Source: Metallyticus violacea (Eukaryota; Arthropoda; Insecta; Mantodea; Metallyticidae). From it: DNA of 64,000 nt. Within the stretch, counting starts at the first letter, position 1. Each line of letters opens with the position of its first letter. Made by a program: the position numbers and the translations under genes. A model generated the notes under the pieces. That model was given only the letters and a program-made list of their open reading frames with translations, did no database searches and was not told where the DNA came from. Shown here piece by piece: positions 10,626-23,851 of this stretch. Location: positions 63,345,501 through 63,409,500 of the forward strand of contig CM060834.1 of the NCBI GenBank assembly GCA_030762175.1. Reading direction: 5' to 3'.

Positions 10626-12482
10626 GATAGCCTCAGTAAAGCATATTATGCGCAAAGAATCTCGAAAAGAAAAAAATTTTTTTTCGAATTTTGGAAACTT
10701 CGTTATAATCACTTTTTTTCCGTTCTTATTTGAGATAACTGGTTCTCTTTCATTATACTAGTTTGATAGCCTCAGTAAAGCATATTATGCGCATAGCATC
10801 TCGAAAAGAAAAAAAAATTTTTCGAAGTTTGGAAACGTCGTTTGAATCACTTTTTTCCTTTCTTATTTGAGATTGCTGGTTCTCTTTCATTATAGTAGTT
10901 TGATAGCCTCAGAAAAGCATATTATGCACAATTCTCTTTCATTATACTAGTTTGATAGCCTCAGCAAAGCATATTATGCACAAAGAATCTCGAAAAGAAA
11001 AAAAATTTTTTTCGAAGTTTGGAAACGTCGTTTGAATCACTGTTTTCCGTTCTTATTTGAGATTACTGGTTCTCTTTCATTATAGTAGTTTGATAGCCTC
11101 AGAAAAGCATATTATGCGCAAAGAAAATCGAAAAGAAAAAAAAATTTTTTCGAAGTTTGGAAACTTCTTTAGAATCACTTTTTTTCCGTTCTTATTTGAG
11201 ATAACTGGTTATCTTTCATTATACTAGTTTGATAGCCTCAGTAGAGCATATTATGCGCAAAGAATCTGTAAGAGAAAAAAAATTTTTTTCTAAGTTTGTA
11301 AACTTCGTTTGAATCACTTTTTTTCCGTTCATATTTGAGATAACTGGTTCTCTTTCATTATACTAGTTTGATAGCCTCAGTAAAGCATATTATGCGCAAA
11401 GAATCTCGAAAAGAAAAATGTTTTTTTTCGAAGTTTGGAAACTTCTTTAGAATCACTTTTTTTCCGTTCTTATTTGAGATAACTGGTTCTCTTTCATTAT
11501 ACTAGTTTGATAGCCTCAGTAAAGCATATTATGCGCAAAGAATCTTGAAAAGAAAAAAAAAATTTTTCGCAGTTTGGAAACTTCGTTAGAATCACTTTTA
11601 TTCCGTTCTTATTTGAGATAACTGGTTCTCTTTCATTATACTAGTTTGATAGCCTCAGAAAAGCATATTATGCGCAAAGAATCTGGAAAAGAAAAAAGTT
11701 TTTTTTCGAAGTTTGGAAACTTCGTTTGAATCACTTTTTTTCCGTTCTTATTTGAGATAACTGGTTCTCTTTCATTATACTAGTTTGGTAGCCTCAGCAA
11801 AGCATATTATGCACAAAGAATCTCGAAAAGAAAAAAATTTTTTTTCGAAGTTTGGAAACTTTGTTTGAATCACTTTTTTTCCGTTCTTATTTGAGATAAC
11901 TGGTTCTCTTTCATTATACTTGTTTGATAGCCTCAGTAAAGCATATAATGCGCAAAGAATATGGAAAAGAAAAAAAAATTTTTTCGAAGTTTGGATAGTT
12001 CGATAGAATCACTTTTTTTCCGTTCTTATGTGAGATAACTGGTTCTCTTTCCTTATACTAGTTTGATAACCTCAGAAAAGGATATTATACGCCAAGAATC
12101 TCGAAAAGAAATAAGTTTTTTTTCGAAGTTTGGAAACTTCGTTTGAATCACTTTTTTTTCCGTTCTTATTTGAGATAACTGGTTCTCTTTCATTATATTA
12201 GTTTGATAGCCTCAGTAAAGCATATTATGCGCAAAGAATCTGGAAAAGAAAAAAAATTTTTTTCGAAGTTTGGAAACTTCGTTAGAATCACTTTTTTCCG
12301 TTCTTATTTGAGATAACTGGTTCTCTTTCATTATACTAGTTTGATAGCCTCAGTAAAGCATATTATGCGCAAAGAATCTCGAAAAGAAAAAAATTTTTTT
12401 TCGAAGTTTGGAAACTTCGTTATAATCACTTTTTTTCCGTTCTTATTTGAGATAACTGGTTCTCTTTCATTATACTACTTTT
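10626..12482 (+). repeat. Family B block, 13 monomers plus short monomer
   Basis: It combines the short-monomer start of 694-2269 with the cagtagagc to TATGTGAG series of 3513-5592. One monomer has gatagttcgatag in place of gaaacttcgttag near 11994. Confidence 0.8.
10902..10953 (+). repeat. Short 52-bp monomer, copy 3
   Basis: Third and last copy preceded by gagattgctgg; 3375 bp after copy 2. Confidence 0.95.
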
Positions 12483-12899
12483 GATAGGCTGTAGAAAAGC
12501 ATATTATGCGCAAAGAATCTCGAAAAGAAAAAAAAATTTTTCGAAGTTTGGAAACTTCATTAGAATACTTTTTTTGCGTTCTTATTCGAGATAACTGGTT
12601 CTATTTCATTATACTAGTTTGATAGCCTCAGAAAAGCATATTATGCTCAAAGAATCTCGAATAGAAAAAAAATTTTTTACGAAGTTTTGAAACTTCATTA
12701 GAATCACTTTTTTTCCGTTCTTATTCGAGTAAACTGGTTCTCTTTCATTATACTAATTTGATAGCCTCAGAAAAGCATATTATGCGCAAAGAATTTGAAA
12801 AGAAAAACATTTTTTTTTGAAGTTAGAAACTTCATTAGAGTCACTTTTTTTCCGTTCTTATACGAGATAACTGGTTCTCTTTCATTTTGCCAGTTTGAT

Positions 12900-14285
12900 A
12901 GCTGTAGAAAAGCATATTATGCCCAAAGAATCTCGAAAAGAAAAAAAAATTTTTTCAAAATTTTGAAACCTCATAAGAATCACTTTTTTTCCGTTCTTAT
13001 TTTATTTAACTGGTTCTCTTTCATTATACTAGTTTGATAGCTGTAGAAAAGCATATTATGCGCAAAGAATCTCGAAAAGAAAAAAAATTATTTTCGAAGT
13101 TTGGAAACTTCATTAGAATCACTTTTTTTCCGTTCTTATTCGAGATAACTGGTTCTCTTTCATTATACTAGTTTGATAGCCTCAGAAAAGCATATTATGC
13201 GCAAAGAATCTGGAAAAGAAAAAAAATTTTTTTCGAAGTTTGGAAACTTCATTAGAATCACTTTTTTTCCGTTCTTATTCGAGATAACTGGTTCTCTTTC
13301 ATTATACTAGTTTGATAGCCTCAGAAAAGCATATTATGCGCAAAGAATCTCGAAAAGAAAAAGATTTTTTTCGAAGTTTGCAAACTTCCTTAGAATCACT
13401 TTTTTCCGTTCTTATTCGAGATAACTGGTTCTCTTTCATTATACTAGTTTGAAAGCCTCAGAATAGCATATTATGCGCAAAGAATCTCGAAAAGAAAAAA
13501 ATTTTTTTTCGAAGTTTGGAAACTACATTAGAATCACTTTTTTTCCGTTCTTATTCGAGATAACTGGTTCTCTTTCATTATACTAGTTTGATAGTTGTAG
13601 AAAAGGATATTATGCGCAAAGAATCTCGAAAAGAAAAAAAAAGTTTTTCAAAATTTTGAAACTTCATTAGAATCACTTTTTTTCCGTTCTTATTCTATTT
13701 AACTGGTTCTCTTTCATAATACTAGTTTGATAGCTGTAGAAAAGCATATTATGCGCAAAGAATCTCGAAAAGAAAAAAAATTATTTTCGAAGTTTGGAAA
13801 CTTCATTAGAATCACTTTTTTTCCGTTCTTATTCGAGATAACTGGTTCTCTTTCATTATACTAGTTTGATAGCCTCAGAAAAGCATATTATGCGCAAAGA
13901 ATCTGGAAAAGAAAAAAAATTTTTTTCGAAGTTTGGAAACTTCATTAGAATCACTTTTTTTCCGTTCTTATTCGAGATAACTGGTTCTCTTTCATTATAC
14001 TAGTTTGATAGCCTCAGAAAAGCATATTATGCGCAAAGAATCTCGAAAAGAAAAAGATTTTTTTCGAAGTTTGCAAACATCCTTAGAATCACTTTTTTCC
14101 GTTCTTATTCGAGATAACTGGTTCTCTTTCATTATACTAGTTTGAAAGCCTCAGAATAGCATATTATGCGCAAAGAATCTCGAAAAGAAAAAAATTTTTT
14201 TTCTAAGTTTGGAAACTACATTAGAATCACTTTTTTTCCGTTCTTATTCGAGAAAATTGGTTCTCTTTCATTATACTAGTTTGAT
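12900..14285 (+). repeat. 693-bp tandem duplication of five family A monomers
   Basis: The order caaaattttg monomer, ttattttcg monomer, ctggaaaag monomer, gtttgcaaac monomer and gaaagcctcagaatag monomer occurs twice, 693 bp apart. For example, ttattttcg is at 13088 and 13781, and gaaagcct is at 13451 and 14144. Edges are approximate. The copies differ slightly (cttccttag in the first, catccttag in the second). Confidence 0.75.
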
Positions 14286-14837
14286 AGTTGTAGAAAAGGA
14301 TATTATGCGCAAAGAATCTCGAAAAGAAAAAAAATTTTTTTCGAAGTTTGGAAACTACATTAGAATCACTTTTTTCCGTTCTTATTCGAGATAACTGGTT
14401 CTCTTTCATTATACTAGTTTGATAGCTGTAAAAAAGCATATTATGCGCAAAGAATCTCGTAAAGAAAAAAAAAGTTTTTCAAAATTTTGAAACTTCATTA
14501 GAATCATTTTTTTCCGTTCTTATTCGAGATAACTGGTTCTCTTTCATTATACTACTTTTGATAGCTGTAGAAAAGCATATTATGCGCAAAGAATCTCGAA
14601 AAGAAAAAAAATTTTTTTCGAAGTTTGTAAACCTCATTGGAATCACTTTTTTTCCGTTCTTATACGAGATAACTGGTTCTCTTTCATTTTGCTAGTTTGA
14701 TAGTTGTAGAAAAGCATATTATGCGCAAAGAGTCTCGAAAAGAAAAAAAAAGTTTTTCAAAATTTTGAAACTTCATTAGAATCATTTTTTTCCGTTCTTA
14801 TTCGAGATAACTGGTTCTCTTTCATTATACTACTTTT

Positions 14838-14975
14838 GATAGCTGTAGAAAAGCATATTATGCGCAAAGAATTTGAAAAGAAAAAAATTTTTTTTCGAAT
14901 TTTGGAAACTTCGTTATAATCACTTTTTTTCCGTTCTTATTTGAGATAACTGGTTCTCTTTCATTATACTAGTTT
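14838..14975 (+). repeat. Hybrid monomer, A head and B tail
   Basis: It begins gatagctgtag with gaatttgaaaag (A). After the A/T tract it continues as gaattttgg, cgttataatc and TATTTGAG (B). The switch is at or near the A/T tract (about 14880-14895). Confidence 0.85.
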
Positions 14976-16690
14976 GATAGCCTCAGTAAAGCATATTATG
15001 CGCATAGCATCTCGAAAAGAAAAAAAATTTTTTTCGAAGTTTGGAAACGTCGTTTGAATCACTTTTTTCCTTTCTTATTTGAGATTACTGGTTCTCTTTC
15101 ATTATAGTAGTTTGATAGCCTCAGAAAAGCATATTATGCACAATTCTCTTTCATTATACTAGTTTGATAGCCTCAGCAAAGCATATTATGCACAAAGAAT
15201 CTCGAAAAGAAAAAAAATTTTTTTCGAAGTTTGGAAACGTCGTTTGAATCACTGTTTTCCGTTCTTATTTGAGATTACTGGTTCTCTTTCATTATAGTAG
15301 TTTGATAGCCTCAGAAAAGCATATTATGCGCAAAGAAAATCGAAAGGAAAAAAAAATTTTTTCGAAGTTTGGAAACTTCTTTAGAATCACTTTTTTTCCG
15401 TTCTTATTTGAGATAACTGGTTCTCTTTCATTATACTAGTTTGATAGCCTCAGTAGAGCATATTATGCTCAAAGAATCTCGAAGAGAAAAAAAATTTTTT
15501 TCGAAGTTTGTAAACTTCGTTTGAATCACTTTTTTTCCGTTCTTATTTGAGATAACTGGTTCTCTTTCATTATACTAGTTTGATAGCCTCAGTAAAGCAT
15601 ATTATGCGCAAAGAATCTCGAAAAGAAAAATGTTTTTTTTCGAAGTTTGGAAACTTCTTTAGAATCACTTTTTTTCCGTTCTTATTTGAGACAACTGGTT
15701 CTCTTTCATTATACTAGTTTGATAGCCTCAGTAAAGCATATTATGCGCAAAGAATCTCGAAAAGAAAAAAAAATTTTTCGCAGTTTGGAAACTTCGTTAG
15801 AATCACTTTTATTCCGTTCTTATTTGAGATAACTGGTTCTCTTTCATTATACTAGTTTGATAGCCTCAGTAAAGCATATTATGCGCAAAGAATCTCGAAA
15901 AGAAAAAAGTTTTTTTTCGAAGTTTGGAAACTTCGTTTGAATCACTTTTTTTCCGTTCTTATTTGAGATAACTGGTTCTCTTTCATTATACTAGTTTGAT
16001 AGCCTCAGTAAAGCATATTATGCGCATAAAATCTCGAAAAGAAAAAAAATTTTTTTCGAAGTTTGGAAACTTCGTTAGAATCACTTTTTTTCCGTTCTTA
16101 TTTGAGATAACTGGTTCTCTTTCATTATACTAGTTTGATAGCCTCAGTAAAGCATATTATGCGCAAAGAATCTCGAAAAGAATAAAAATTTTTTTCGAAG
16201 TTTAGAAACTTCCTTAGAATCAATTTTTTTCCGTTCTTATTTGAGATAACTGGTTCTCTTTCATTATACTAGTTTGATAGCCACAGTAAAGCATATTATG
16301 CGCAAAGAATCTGGAAGAAAAAAAATTTTTTTCGAAGTTTGGAAACTTCGTTAGAATCACTTTTTTTCCGTTCTTATTTGAGATAACTGGTTCTCTTTCA
16401 TTATACTAGTTTGATAGCCTCAGTAAAGCACATTATGCGCAAAGAATCTCGAAAAGAAAAAAAAATTTTTTCGAAGTTTGGAAACGTCGTTTGAATCACT
16501 TTTTTCCGTTCTTATTTGAGATTACTGGTTCTCTTTCATTATAGTAGTTTGATAGCCTCAGAAAAGCATATTATGCACAAAGAATCTCGAAAAGAAAAAA
16601 AATTTTTTTCGAAGTTTGGAAACTTCGTTATAATCACTTTTTTTTGGTTCTTATTTGAGATAACTGGTTCTCTTTCATTATACTACTTTT
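14976..16690 (+). repeat. Family B block, 12 monomers plus short monomer
   Basis: It runs through the cgcatagcatc, short, cagtagagc, aaatgtttt, cgcagtttgg, gaataaaaa and gccacag monomers. The TATGTGAG monomers of the previous block are missing. Confidence 0.8.
15114..15165 (+). repeat. Short 52-bp monomer, copy 4
   Basis: First copy preceded by gagattactgg, the form found in all later units except copy 15. Confidence 0.95.
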
Positions 16691-18629
16691 GATAGCTGTA
16701 GAAAAGCATATTATGCGCAAAGAATCTCGAAAAGAAAAAAAAATTTTTCGAAGTTTGGAAACTTCATTAGAATACTTTTTTTGCGTTCTTATTCGAGATA
16801 ACTGAATCTCTTTCATTATACTAGTGTGATAGCCTCAGAAAAGCATATTATGCTCAAAGAATCTCGAATAGAAAAAAAATGTTTTACGAAGTTTTGAAAC
16901 TTCATTAGAATCACTTTTTTTCCGTTCTTATTCGAGTAAACTGGTTCTCTTTCATTATACTAATTTGATAGCTGTAGAAAAGCATATTATGCCCAAAGAA
17001 TCTCGAAAAGAAAAAAAAAGTTTTTCAAAATTTTGAAACTTCATTAGAATCACTTTTTTTCCGTTCTTATTCTATTTAACTGGTTCTCTTTCATTATACT
17101 AGTATGATAGCTGTAGAAAAGCATATTATGCGCAAAGAATCTCGAAAAGAAAAAAAATTATTTTCGAAGTTTGGAAACTTCATTAGAATCACTTTTTTTC
17201 CGTTCTTATTCGAGATAACTGGTTCTCTTTCATTATATTAGTTTGATAGCCTCAGAAAAGCATATTATGCGCAAAGAATCTGGAAAAGAAAAAAAATTTT
17301 TTTCGAAGTTTGGAAACTTCATTAGAATCACTTTTTTTCCGTTCTTATTCGAGATAACTGGTTCTCTTTCATTATACTAGTTTGATAGCCTCAGAAAAGC
17401 ATATTATGCGCAAAGAATCTCGAAAAGAAAAAGATTTTTTTCGAAGTTTGCAAACTTCCTTAGAATCACTTTTTTCCGTTCTTATTCGAGATAACTGGTT
17501 CTCTTTCATTATACTAGTTTGAAAGCCTCAGAATAGCATATTATTGGCAAAGAATCTCGAAAAGAAAAAAATTTTTTTTCGAAGTTTGGAAACTACATTA
17601 GAATCACTTTTTTTCCGTTCTTATTCGAGATAACTGGTTCTCTTTCATTATACTAGTTTGATAGTTGTAGAAAAGGATATGATGCGCAAAGAATCTCGAA
17701 AAGAAAAAAAATTTTTTTCGAAGTTTGGAAACTACATTAGAATCACTTTTTTCCGTTCTTATTCGAGATAACTGGTTCTCTTTCATTATACTAGTTTGAT
17801 AGCTGTAAAAAAGCATATTATGCGCAAAGAATCTCGAAAAGAAAAAAAAAGTTTTTCAAAATTTTGAAACTTCATTAGAATCATTTTTTTCCGTTCTTAT
17901 TCGAGATAACTGGTTCTCTTTCATTATACTACTTTTGATAGCTGTAGAAAAGCATATTATGCGCAAAGAATCTCGAAAAGAAAAAAAATTTTTTTCGAAG
18001 TTTGTAAACCTCATTGGAATCACTTTTTTTCCGTTCTTATACGAGATAACTGGTTCTCTTTCATTTTGCTAGTTTGATAGTTGTAGAAAAGCATATTATG
18101 CGCAAAGAATCTCGAAAAGAAAAAAAAAGTTTTTCAAAATTTTGAAACTTCATTAGAATCATTTATTTCCGTTCTTATTCGAGATAACTGGTTCTCTTTC
18201 ATTATACTACTTTTGATAGCTGTAGAAAAGCATATTATGCGCAAAGAATTTGAAAAGAAAAACATTTTTTTTCGCAGTTAGAAACTTCATTAGAATCACT
18301 TTTTTTCCGTTCTTATACGAGATAACTGGTTCCCTTTCATTTTGCTAGTTTGATAGTTGTAGAAAAGCATATTATGCGCAAAGAATCTCGAAAAGAAAAA
18401 AAAAGTTTTTCAAAATTTTGAAACTTCATTAGAATCATTTTTTTTCCGTTCTTATTCTATTTAACTAGTTCTCCTTCATTATACTAGTTTGATAGCTGTA
18501 GAAAAGCATATTATGCGCAAAGAATATCGAAAAGAAAAAAAATTATTTTCGAAGTTTGGAAACTTCATTAGAATCACTTTTTTTCCGTTCTTATTTGAGA
18601 TAACTGGTTCTCTTTCATTATACTAGTTT
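16691..18629 (+). repeat. Family A block, 14 monomers
   Basis: It carries a private ttattggcaaag at about 17541 in the landmark monomer and repeated caaaattttg monomers. It ends in a monomer with an A body and TATTTGAG tail. Confidence 0.8.
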
Positions 18630-20062
18630 GATAGCCTCAGTAAAGCATATTATGCGCAAAGAATCTCGAAAAGAAAAAAATTTTTTTTCGAATTTTGGAA
18701 ACTTCGTTATAATCACTTTTTTTCCGTTCTTATTTGAGATAACTGGTTCTCTTTCATTATACTAGTTTGATAGCCTCAGTAAAGCATATTATGTGCATAG
18801 CATCTCGAAAAGAAAAAAAATTTTTTTCGAACTTTGGAAACGTCGTTTGAATCACTTTTTTCCTTTCTTATTTGAGATTACTGGTTCTCTTTCATTATAG
18901 TAGTTTGATAGCCTCAGAAAAGCATATTATGCACAATTCTCTTTCATTATACTAGTTTGATAGCCTCAGAAAAGCATATTATGCACAAAGAATCTCGAAA
19001 AGAAAAAAAAATTTTTTCGAAGTTTGGAAACGTCGTTTGAATCACTGTTTTCCGTTCTTATTTGAGATTACTGGTTCTCTTTCATTATAGTTGTTTGATA
19101 GCATCAGAAAAGCATATTATGCGCAAAGAAAATCGAAAAGAAAAAAAAAATTTTTCGAAGTTTGGAAACTTCTTTAGAATCACTTTTTTTCCGTTCTTAT
19201 TTGTGATAACTGGTTCTCTTTCATTATACTAGTTTGATAGCCTCAGTAGAGCATATTATGCGCAAAGAATCTCGAAGAAAAAAAAATTTTTTTCGAAGTT
19301 TGTAAACTTCGTTTGAATCACTTTTTTTCCGTTCTTATTTGAGATAACTGGTTCTCTTTCATTATACTAGTTTGATAGCCTCAGGAAAGCATATTATGCG
19401 CAAAGAATCTCGAAAAGAAAAATGTTTTTTTCGAAGTTTGGAAACTTCTTTAGAATCACTTTTTTTCCGTTCTTATTTGAGATAACTGGTTCTCTTTCAT
19501 TATACTAGTTTGATAGCCTCAGCAAAGCATATTATGCACAAAGAATCTCGAAAAGAAAAAAAATTTTTTTCGAAGTTTGGAAACTTTGTTTGAATCACTT
19601 TTTTTCCGTTCTTATTTGAGATAACTGGTTCTCTTTCATTATACTTGTTTGATAGCCTCAGTAAAGCATATAATGCGCAAAGAATATGGAAAAGAAAAAA
19701 AATTTTTTTCGAAGTTTGGAAACTTCGTTAGAATCACTTTTTTTCCGTTCTTATGTGAGATAACTGGTTCTCTTTCCTTAACCTGATAACCTCAGAAAAG
19801 GATATTATGCGCCAAGAATCTGGAAAAGAAAAAAAATTTTTTTCGAAGTTTGGAAACTTCGTTAGAATCACTTTTTTCCGTTCTTATTTGAGATAACTGG
19901 TTCTCTTTCATTATACTAGTTTGATAGCCTCAGTAAAGCATATTATGCGCAAAGAATCTCGAAAAGAAAAAAAATTTTTTTCGAAGTTTGGAAACTTCGT
20001 TATAATCACTTTTTTTCCGTTCTTATTTGAGATAACTGGTTCTCTTTCATTATACTACTTTT
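18630..20062 (+). repeat. Family B block, 10 monomers plus short monomer
   Basis: It includes the contracted ccttaacctgataacc joint at about 19776, and lacks the cgcagtttgg pair present in the sister block 22141-23851. Confidence 0.8.
18907..18958 (+). repeat. Short 52-bp monomer, copy 5
   Basis: The following monomer starts cagaaaag rather than cagcaaag, a type II feature. Confidence 0.95.
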
Positions 20063-22140
20063 GATAGCTGTAGAAAAGCATATTATGCGCAAAGAATCTC
20101 GAAAAGAAAAAAAAAATTTTCAAAGTTTGGAAACTTCATTAGAATACTTTTTTTGCGTTCTTATTCGAGATAACTGGTTCTCTTTCATTATACTAGTTTG
20201 ATAGCCTCAGAAAAGCATATTATGCTCAAAGAATCTCGAATAGAAAAAAAATTTTTTACGAAGTTTTGAAACTTCATTAGAATCACTTTTTTTCCGTTCT
20301 TATTCGAGTAAACTGGTTCTCTTTCATTATACTAATTTGATAGCCTCAGAAAAGCATATTATGCGCAAAGAATTTGAAAAGAAAAACATTTTTTTTCGAA
20401 GTTAGAAACTTCATTAGAATCACTTTTTTTCCGTTCTTATACGAGATAACTGGTTCTCTTTCATTTTGCTAGTTTGATAGCTGTAGAAAAGCATATTATG
20501 CCCAAAGAATCTCGAAAAGAAAAAAAAAGTTTTTCAAAATTTTGAAACTTCATTAGAATCACTTTTTTTCCGTTCTTATTCTATTTAACTGGTTCTCTTT
20601 CATTATACTAGTTTGATAGCTGTAGAAAAGCATATTATGCGCAAAGAATCTCGAAAAGAAAAAAAATTATTTTCGAAGTTTGGAAACTTCATTAGAATCA
20701 CTTTTTTTCCGTTCTTATTCGAGATAACTGGTTCTCTTTCATTATACTAGTTTGATAGCCTCAGAAAAGCATATTATGCGCAAAGAATCTGGAAAAGAAA
20801 AAAATTTTTTTTCGAAGTTTGGAAACTTCGTTAGAATCACTTTTTTTCCGTTCTTATTCGAGATAACTGGTTCTCTTTCATTATTCTAGTTTGATAGCCT
20901 CAGAAAAGCATATTATGCGCAAAGAATCTCGAAAAGAAAAAGATTTTTTTCGAAGTTTGCAAACTTCCTTAGAATCACTTTTTTCCGTTCTTATTCGAGA
21001 TAACTGGTTCTCTTTCATTATACTAGTTTGAAAGTCTCAGAATAGCATATTATGCGCAAAGAATCTTGAAAAGAAAAAATTTTTTTTCGAAGTTTGGAAA
21101 CTACATTAGAATCACTTTTTTTCCGTTCTTATTCGAGATAACTGGTTCTCTTTCATTATACTAGTTTGATAGTTGTAGAAAAGGATATTATGCGCAAAGA
21201 ATCTCGAAAAGAAAAAAAAAATTTTTTTCGAAATTTGGAAACTACATTAGAATCACTTTTTTTCCGTTCTTATTCGAGATAACTGGTTCTCTTTCATTAT
21301 ACTAGTTTGATAGCTGTAAAAAAGCATATTATGCGCAAAGAATCTCGAAAAGAAAAAAAAAGTTTTTCAAAATTTTGAAACTTCATTAGAATCATTTTTT
21401 TCCGTTCTTATTCGAGATAACTGGTTCTCTTTCATTATACTACTTTTGATAGCTGTAGAAAAGCATATTATGCGCAAAGAATCTCGAAAAGAAAAAAAAT
21501 TTTTTTCGAAGTTTGTAAACCTCATTGGAATCACTTTTTTTCCGTTCTTATACGAGATAACTGGTTCTCTTTCATTTTGCTAGTTTGATAGTTGTAGAAA
21601 AGCATATTATGCGCAAAGAATCTCGAAAAGAAAAAAAAAGTTTTTCAAAATTTTGAAACTTCATTAGAATCATTTTTTTCCGTTCTTATTCGAGATAACT
21701 GGTTCTCTTTCATTATACTACTTTTGATAGCTGTAGAAAAGCATATTATGCGCAAAGAATTTGAAAAGAAAAACATTTTTTTTCGCAGTTAGAAACTTCA
21801 TTAGAATCACTTTTTTTCCGTTCTTATACGAGATAACTGGTTCCCTTTCATTTTGCTAGTTTGATAGTTGTAGAAAAGCATATTATGCGCAAAGAATCTC
21901 GAAAAGAAAAAAAAAGTTTTTCAAAATTTTGAAACTTCATTAGAATCATTTTTTTTCCGTTCTTATTCTATTTAACTAGTTCTCCTTCATTATACTAGTT
22001 TGATAGCTGTAGAAAAGCATATTATGCGCAAAGAATATCGAAAAGAAAAAAAATTATTTTCGAAGTTTGGAAACTTCATTAGAATCACTTTTTTTCCGTT
22101 CTTATTTGAGATAACTGGTTCTCTTTCATTATACTAGTTT
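20063..22140 (+). repeat. Family A block, 15 monomers
   Basis: The tattctagtt change (20882) and the gaaagtctcag head (21030) mark it as the type II series. It ends in a ttattttcg monomer with a TATTTGAG tail. Confidence 0.8.
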
Positions 22141-23851
22141 GATAGCCTCAGTAAAGCATATTATGCGCAAAGAATCTCGAAAAGAAAAAAATTTTTTTTC
22201 GAATTTTGGAAACTTCGTTATAATCACTTTTTTTCCGTTCTTATTTAAGATAACTGGTTCTCTTTCATTATACTAGTTTGATAGCCTCAGTAAAGCATAT
22301 TATGTGCATAGCATCTCGAAAAGAAAAAAAATTTTTTTCGAACTTTGGAAACGTCGTTTGAATCACTTTTTTCCTTTCTTATTTGAGATTACTGGTTCTC
22401 TTTCATTATAGTAGTTTGATAGCCTCAGAAAAGCATATTATGCACAATTCTCTTTCATTATACTAGTTTGATAGCCTCAGAAAAGCATATTATGCACAAA
22501 GAATCTCGAAAAGAAAAAAAAATTTTTTCGAAGTTTGGAAACGTCGTTTGAATCACTGTTTTCCGTTCTTATTTGAGATTACTGGTTCTCTTTCATTATA
22601 GTTGTTTGATAGCATCAGAAAAGCATATTATGCGCAAAGAAAATAGAAAAGAAAAAAAAAATTTTTCGAAGTTTGGAAACTTCTTTAGAATCACTTTTTT
22701 TCCGTTCTTATTTGTGATAACTGGTTCTCTTTCATTATACTAGTTTGATAGCCTCAGTAGAGCATATTATGCGCAAAGAATCTCGAAGAAAAAAAATTTT
22801 TTTTCGAAGTTTGTAAACTTCGTTTGAATCACTTTTTTTCCGTTCTTATTTGAGATAACTGGTTCTCTTTCATTATACTAGTTTGATAGCCTCAGGAAAG
22901 CATATTATGCGCAAAGAATCTCGAAAAGAAAAATGTTTTTTTCGAAGTTTGGAAACTTCTTTAGAATCACTTTTTTTCCGTTCTTATTTGAGATAACTGG
23001 TTCTCTTTCATTATACTAGTTTGATAGCCTCAGTAAAGCATATTATGCGCAAAGAATCTCGAAAAGAAAAAAAAAATTTTTCGCAGTTTGGAAACTTCGT
23101 TAGAATCACTTTTATTCCGTTCTTATTTGAGATAACTGGTTCTCTTTCATTATACTAGTTTGATAGCCTCAGAAAAGCATATTATGCGCAAAGAATCTCG
23201 AAAAGAAAAAAGTTTTTTTTCGAAGTTTGGAAACTTCGTTTGAATGACTTTTTTTCCTTTCTTATTTGAGATAACTGGTTCTCTTTCATTATACTAGTTT
23301 GATAGCCTCAGCAAAGCATATTATGCACAAAGAATCTCGAAAAGAAAAAAAATTTTTTTCGAAGTTTGGAAACTTTGTTTGAATCACTTTTTTTCCGTTC
23401 TTATTTGAGATAACTGGTTCTCTTTCATTATACTTGTTTGATAGCCTCAGTAAAGCATATAATGCGCAAAGAATATGGAAAAGAAAAAAAATTTTTTTCG
23501 AAGTTTGGAAACTTCGTTAGAATCACTTTTTTTCCGTTCTTATGTGAGATAACTGGTTCTCTTTCCTTAACCTGATAACCTCAGAAAAGGATATTATGCG
23601 CCAAGAATCTGGAAAAGAAAAAAAATTTTTTTCGAAGTTTGGAAACTTCGTTAGAATCACTTTTTTCCGTTCTTATTTGAGATAACTGGTTCTCTTTCAT
23701 TATACTAGTTTGATAGCCTCAGTAAAGCATATTATGCGCAAAGAATCTCGAAAAGAAAAAAAATTTTTTTCGAAGTTTGGAAACTTCGTTATAATCACTT
23801 TTTTTCCGTTCTTATTTGAGATAACTGGTTCTCTTTCATTATACTACTTTT
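22141..23851 (+). repeat. Family B block, 12 monomers plus short monomer
   Basis: This is the sister of 18630-20062 with two more monomers. It has aatagaaaag at about 22643 where its sister has aatcgaaaag. Confidence 0.8.
22418..22469 (+). repeat. Short 52-bp monomer, copy 6
   Basis: Same flanks as copy 5, 3511 bp downstream. Confidence 0.95.

Larger units (their letters stand above)
9793..13450 (+). repeat. HOR unit I-d (composite of I-a start and I-b body)
   Basis: The start (9793-10486) follows the first 693 bases of unit I-a and the short monomer is present (10902-10953). From about 11230 it carries the cagtagagc, aaatgtttt, cgcagtttgg and TATGTGAG series typical of I-b. At 3658 bp it looks like a recombinant of the two unit types. 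Confidence 0.7.
12483..14975 (+). repeat. Family A block, 18 monomers, ends in a hybrid
   Basis: This is the longest A block. It is enlarged by the 693-bp duplication and by extra caaaattttg monomers. Its first monomer has gataggctgtag, with one additional g. It ends in the A/B hybrid 14838-14975. Confidence 0.8.
14144..17520 (+). repeat. HOR unit I-e (~24 monomers plus one short monomer)
   Basis: This unit of 3377 bp lies between landmark monomers at 14144 and 17521. The A section holds several caaaattttg monomers and ends in an A/B hybrid at 14838-14975. The B section has the short monomer, then cagtagagc, aaatgtttt and cgcagtttgg monomers. It is transitional between type I and type II units. 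Confidence 0.7.
17521..21029 (+). repeat. HOR unit II-a (~25 monomers plus one short monomer)
   Basis: This unit of 3509 bp shares private variants with II-b: gtgcatagc (18793/22303), gcatcagaaaag after the short monomer, ttcgcagttag (18272/21783) and the contracted ccttaacctgataacc (19776/23566). Compared with II-b it lacks two monomers near 19500, the cgcagtttgg monomer and the one after it. Confidence 0.8.
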
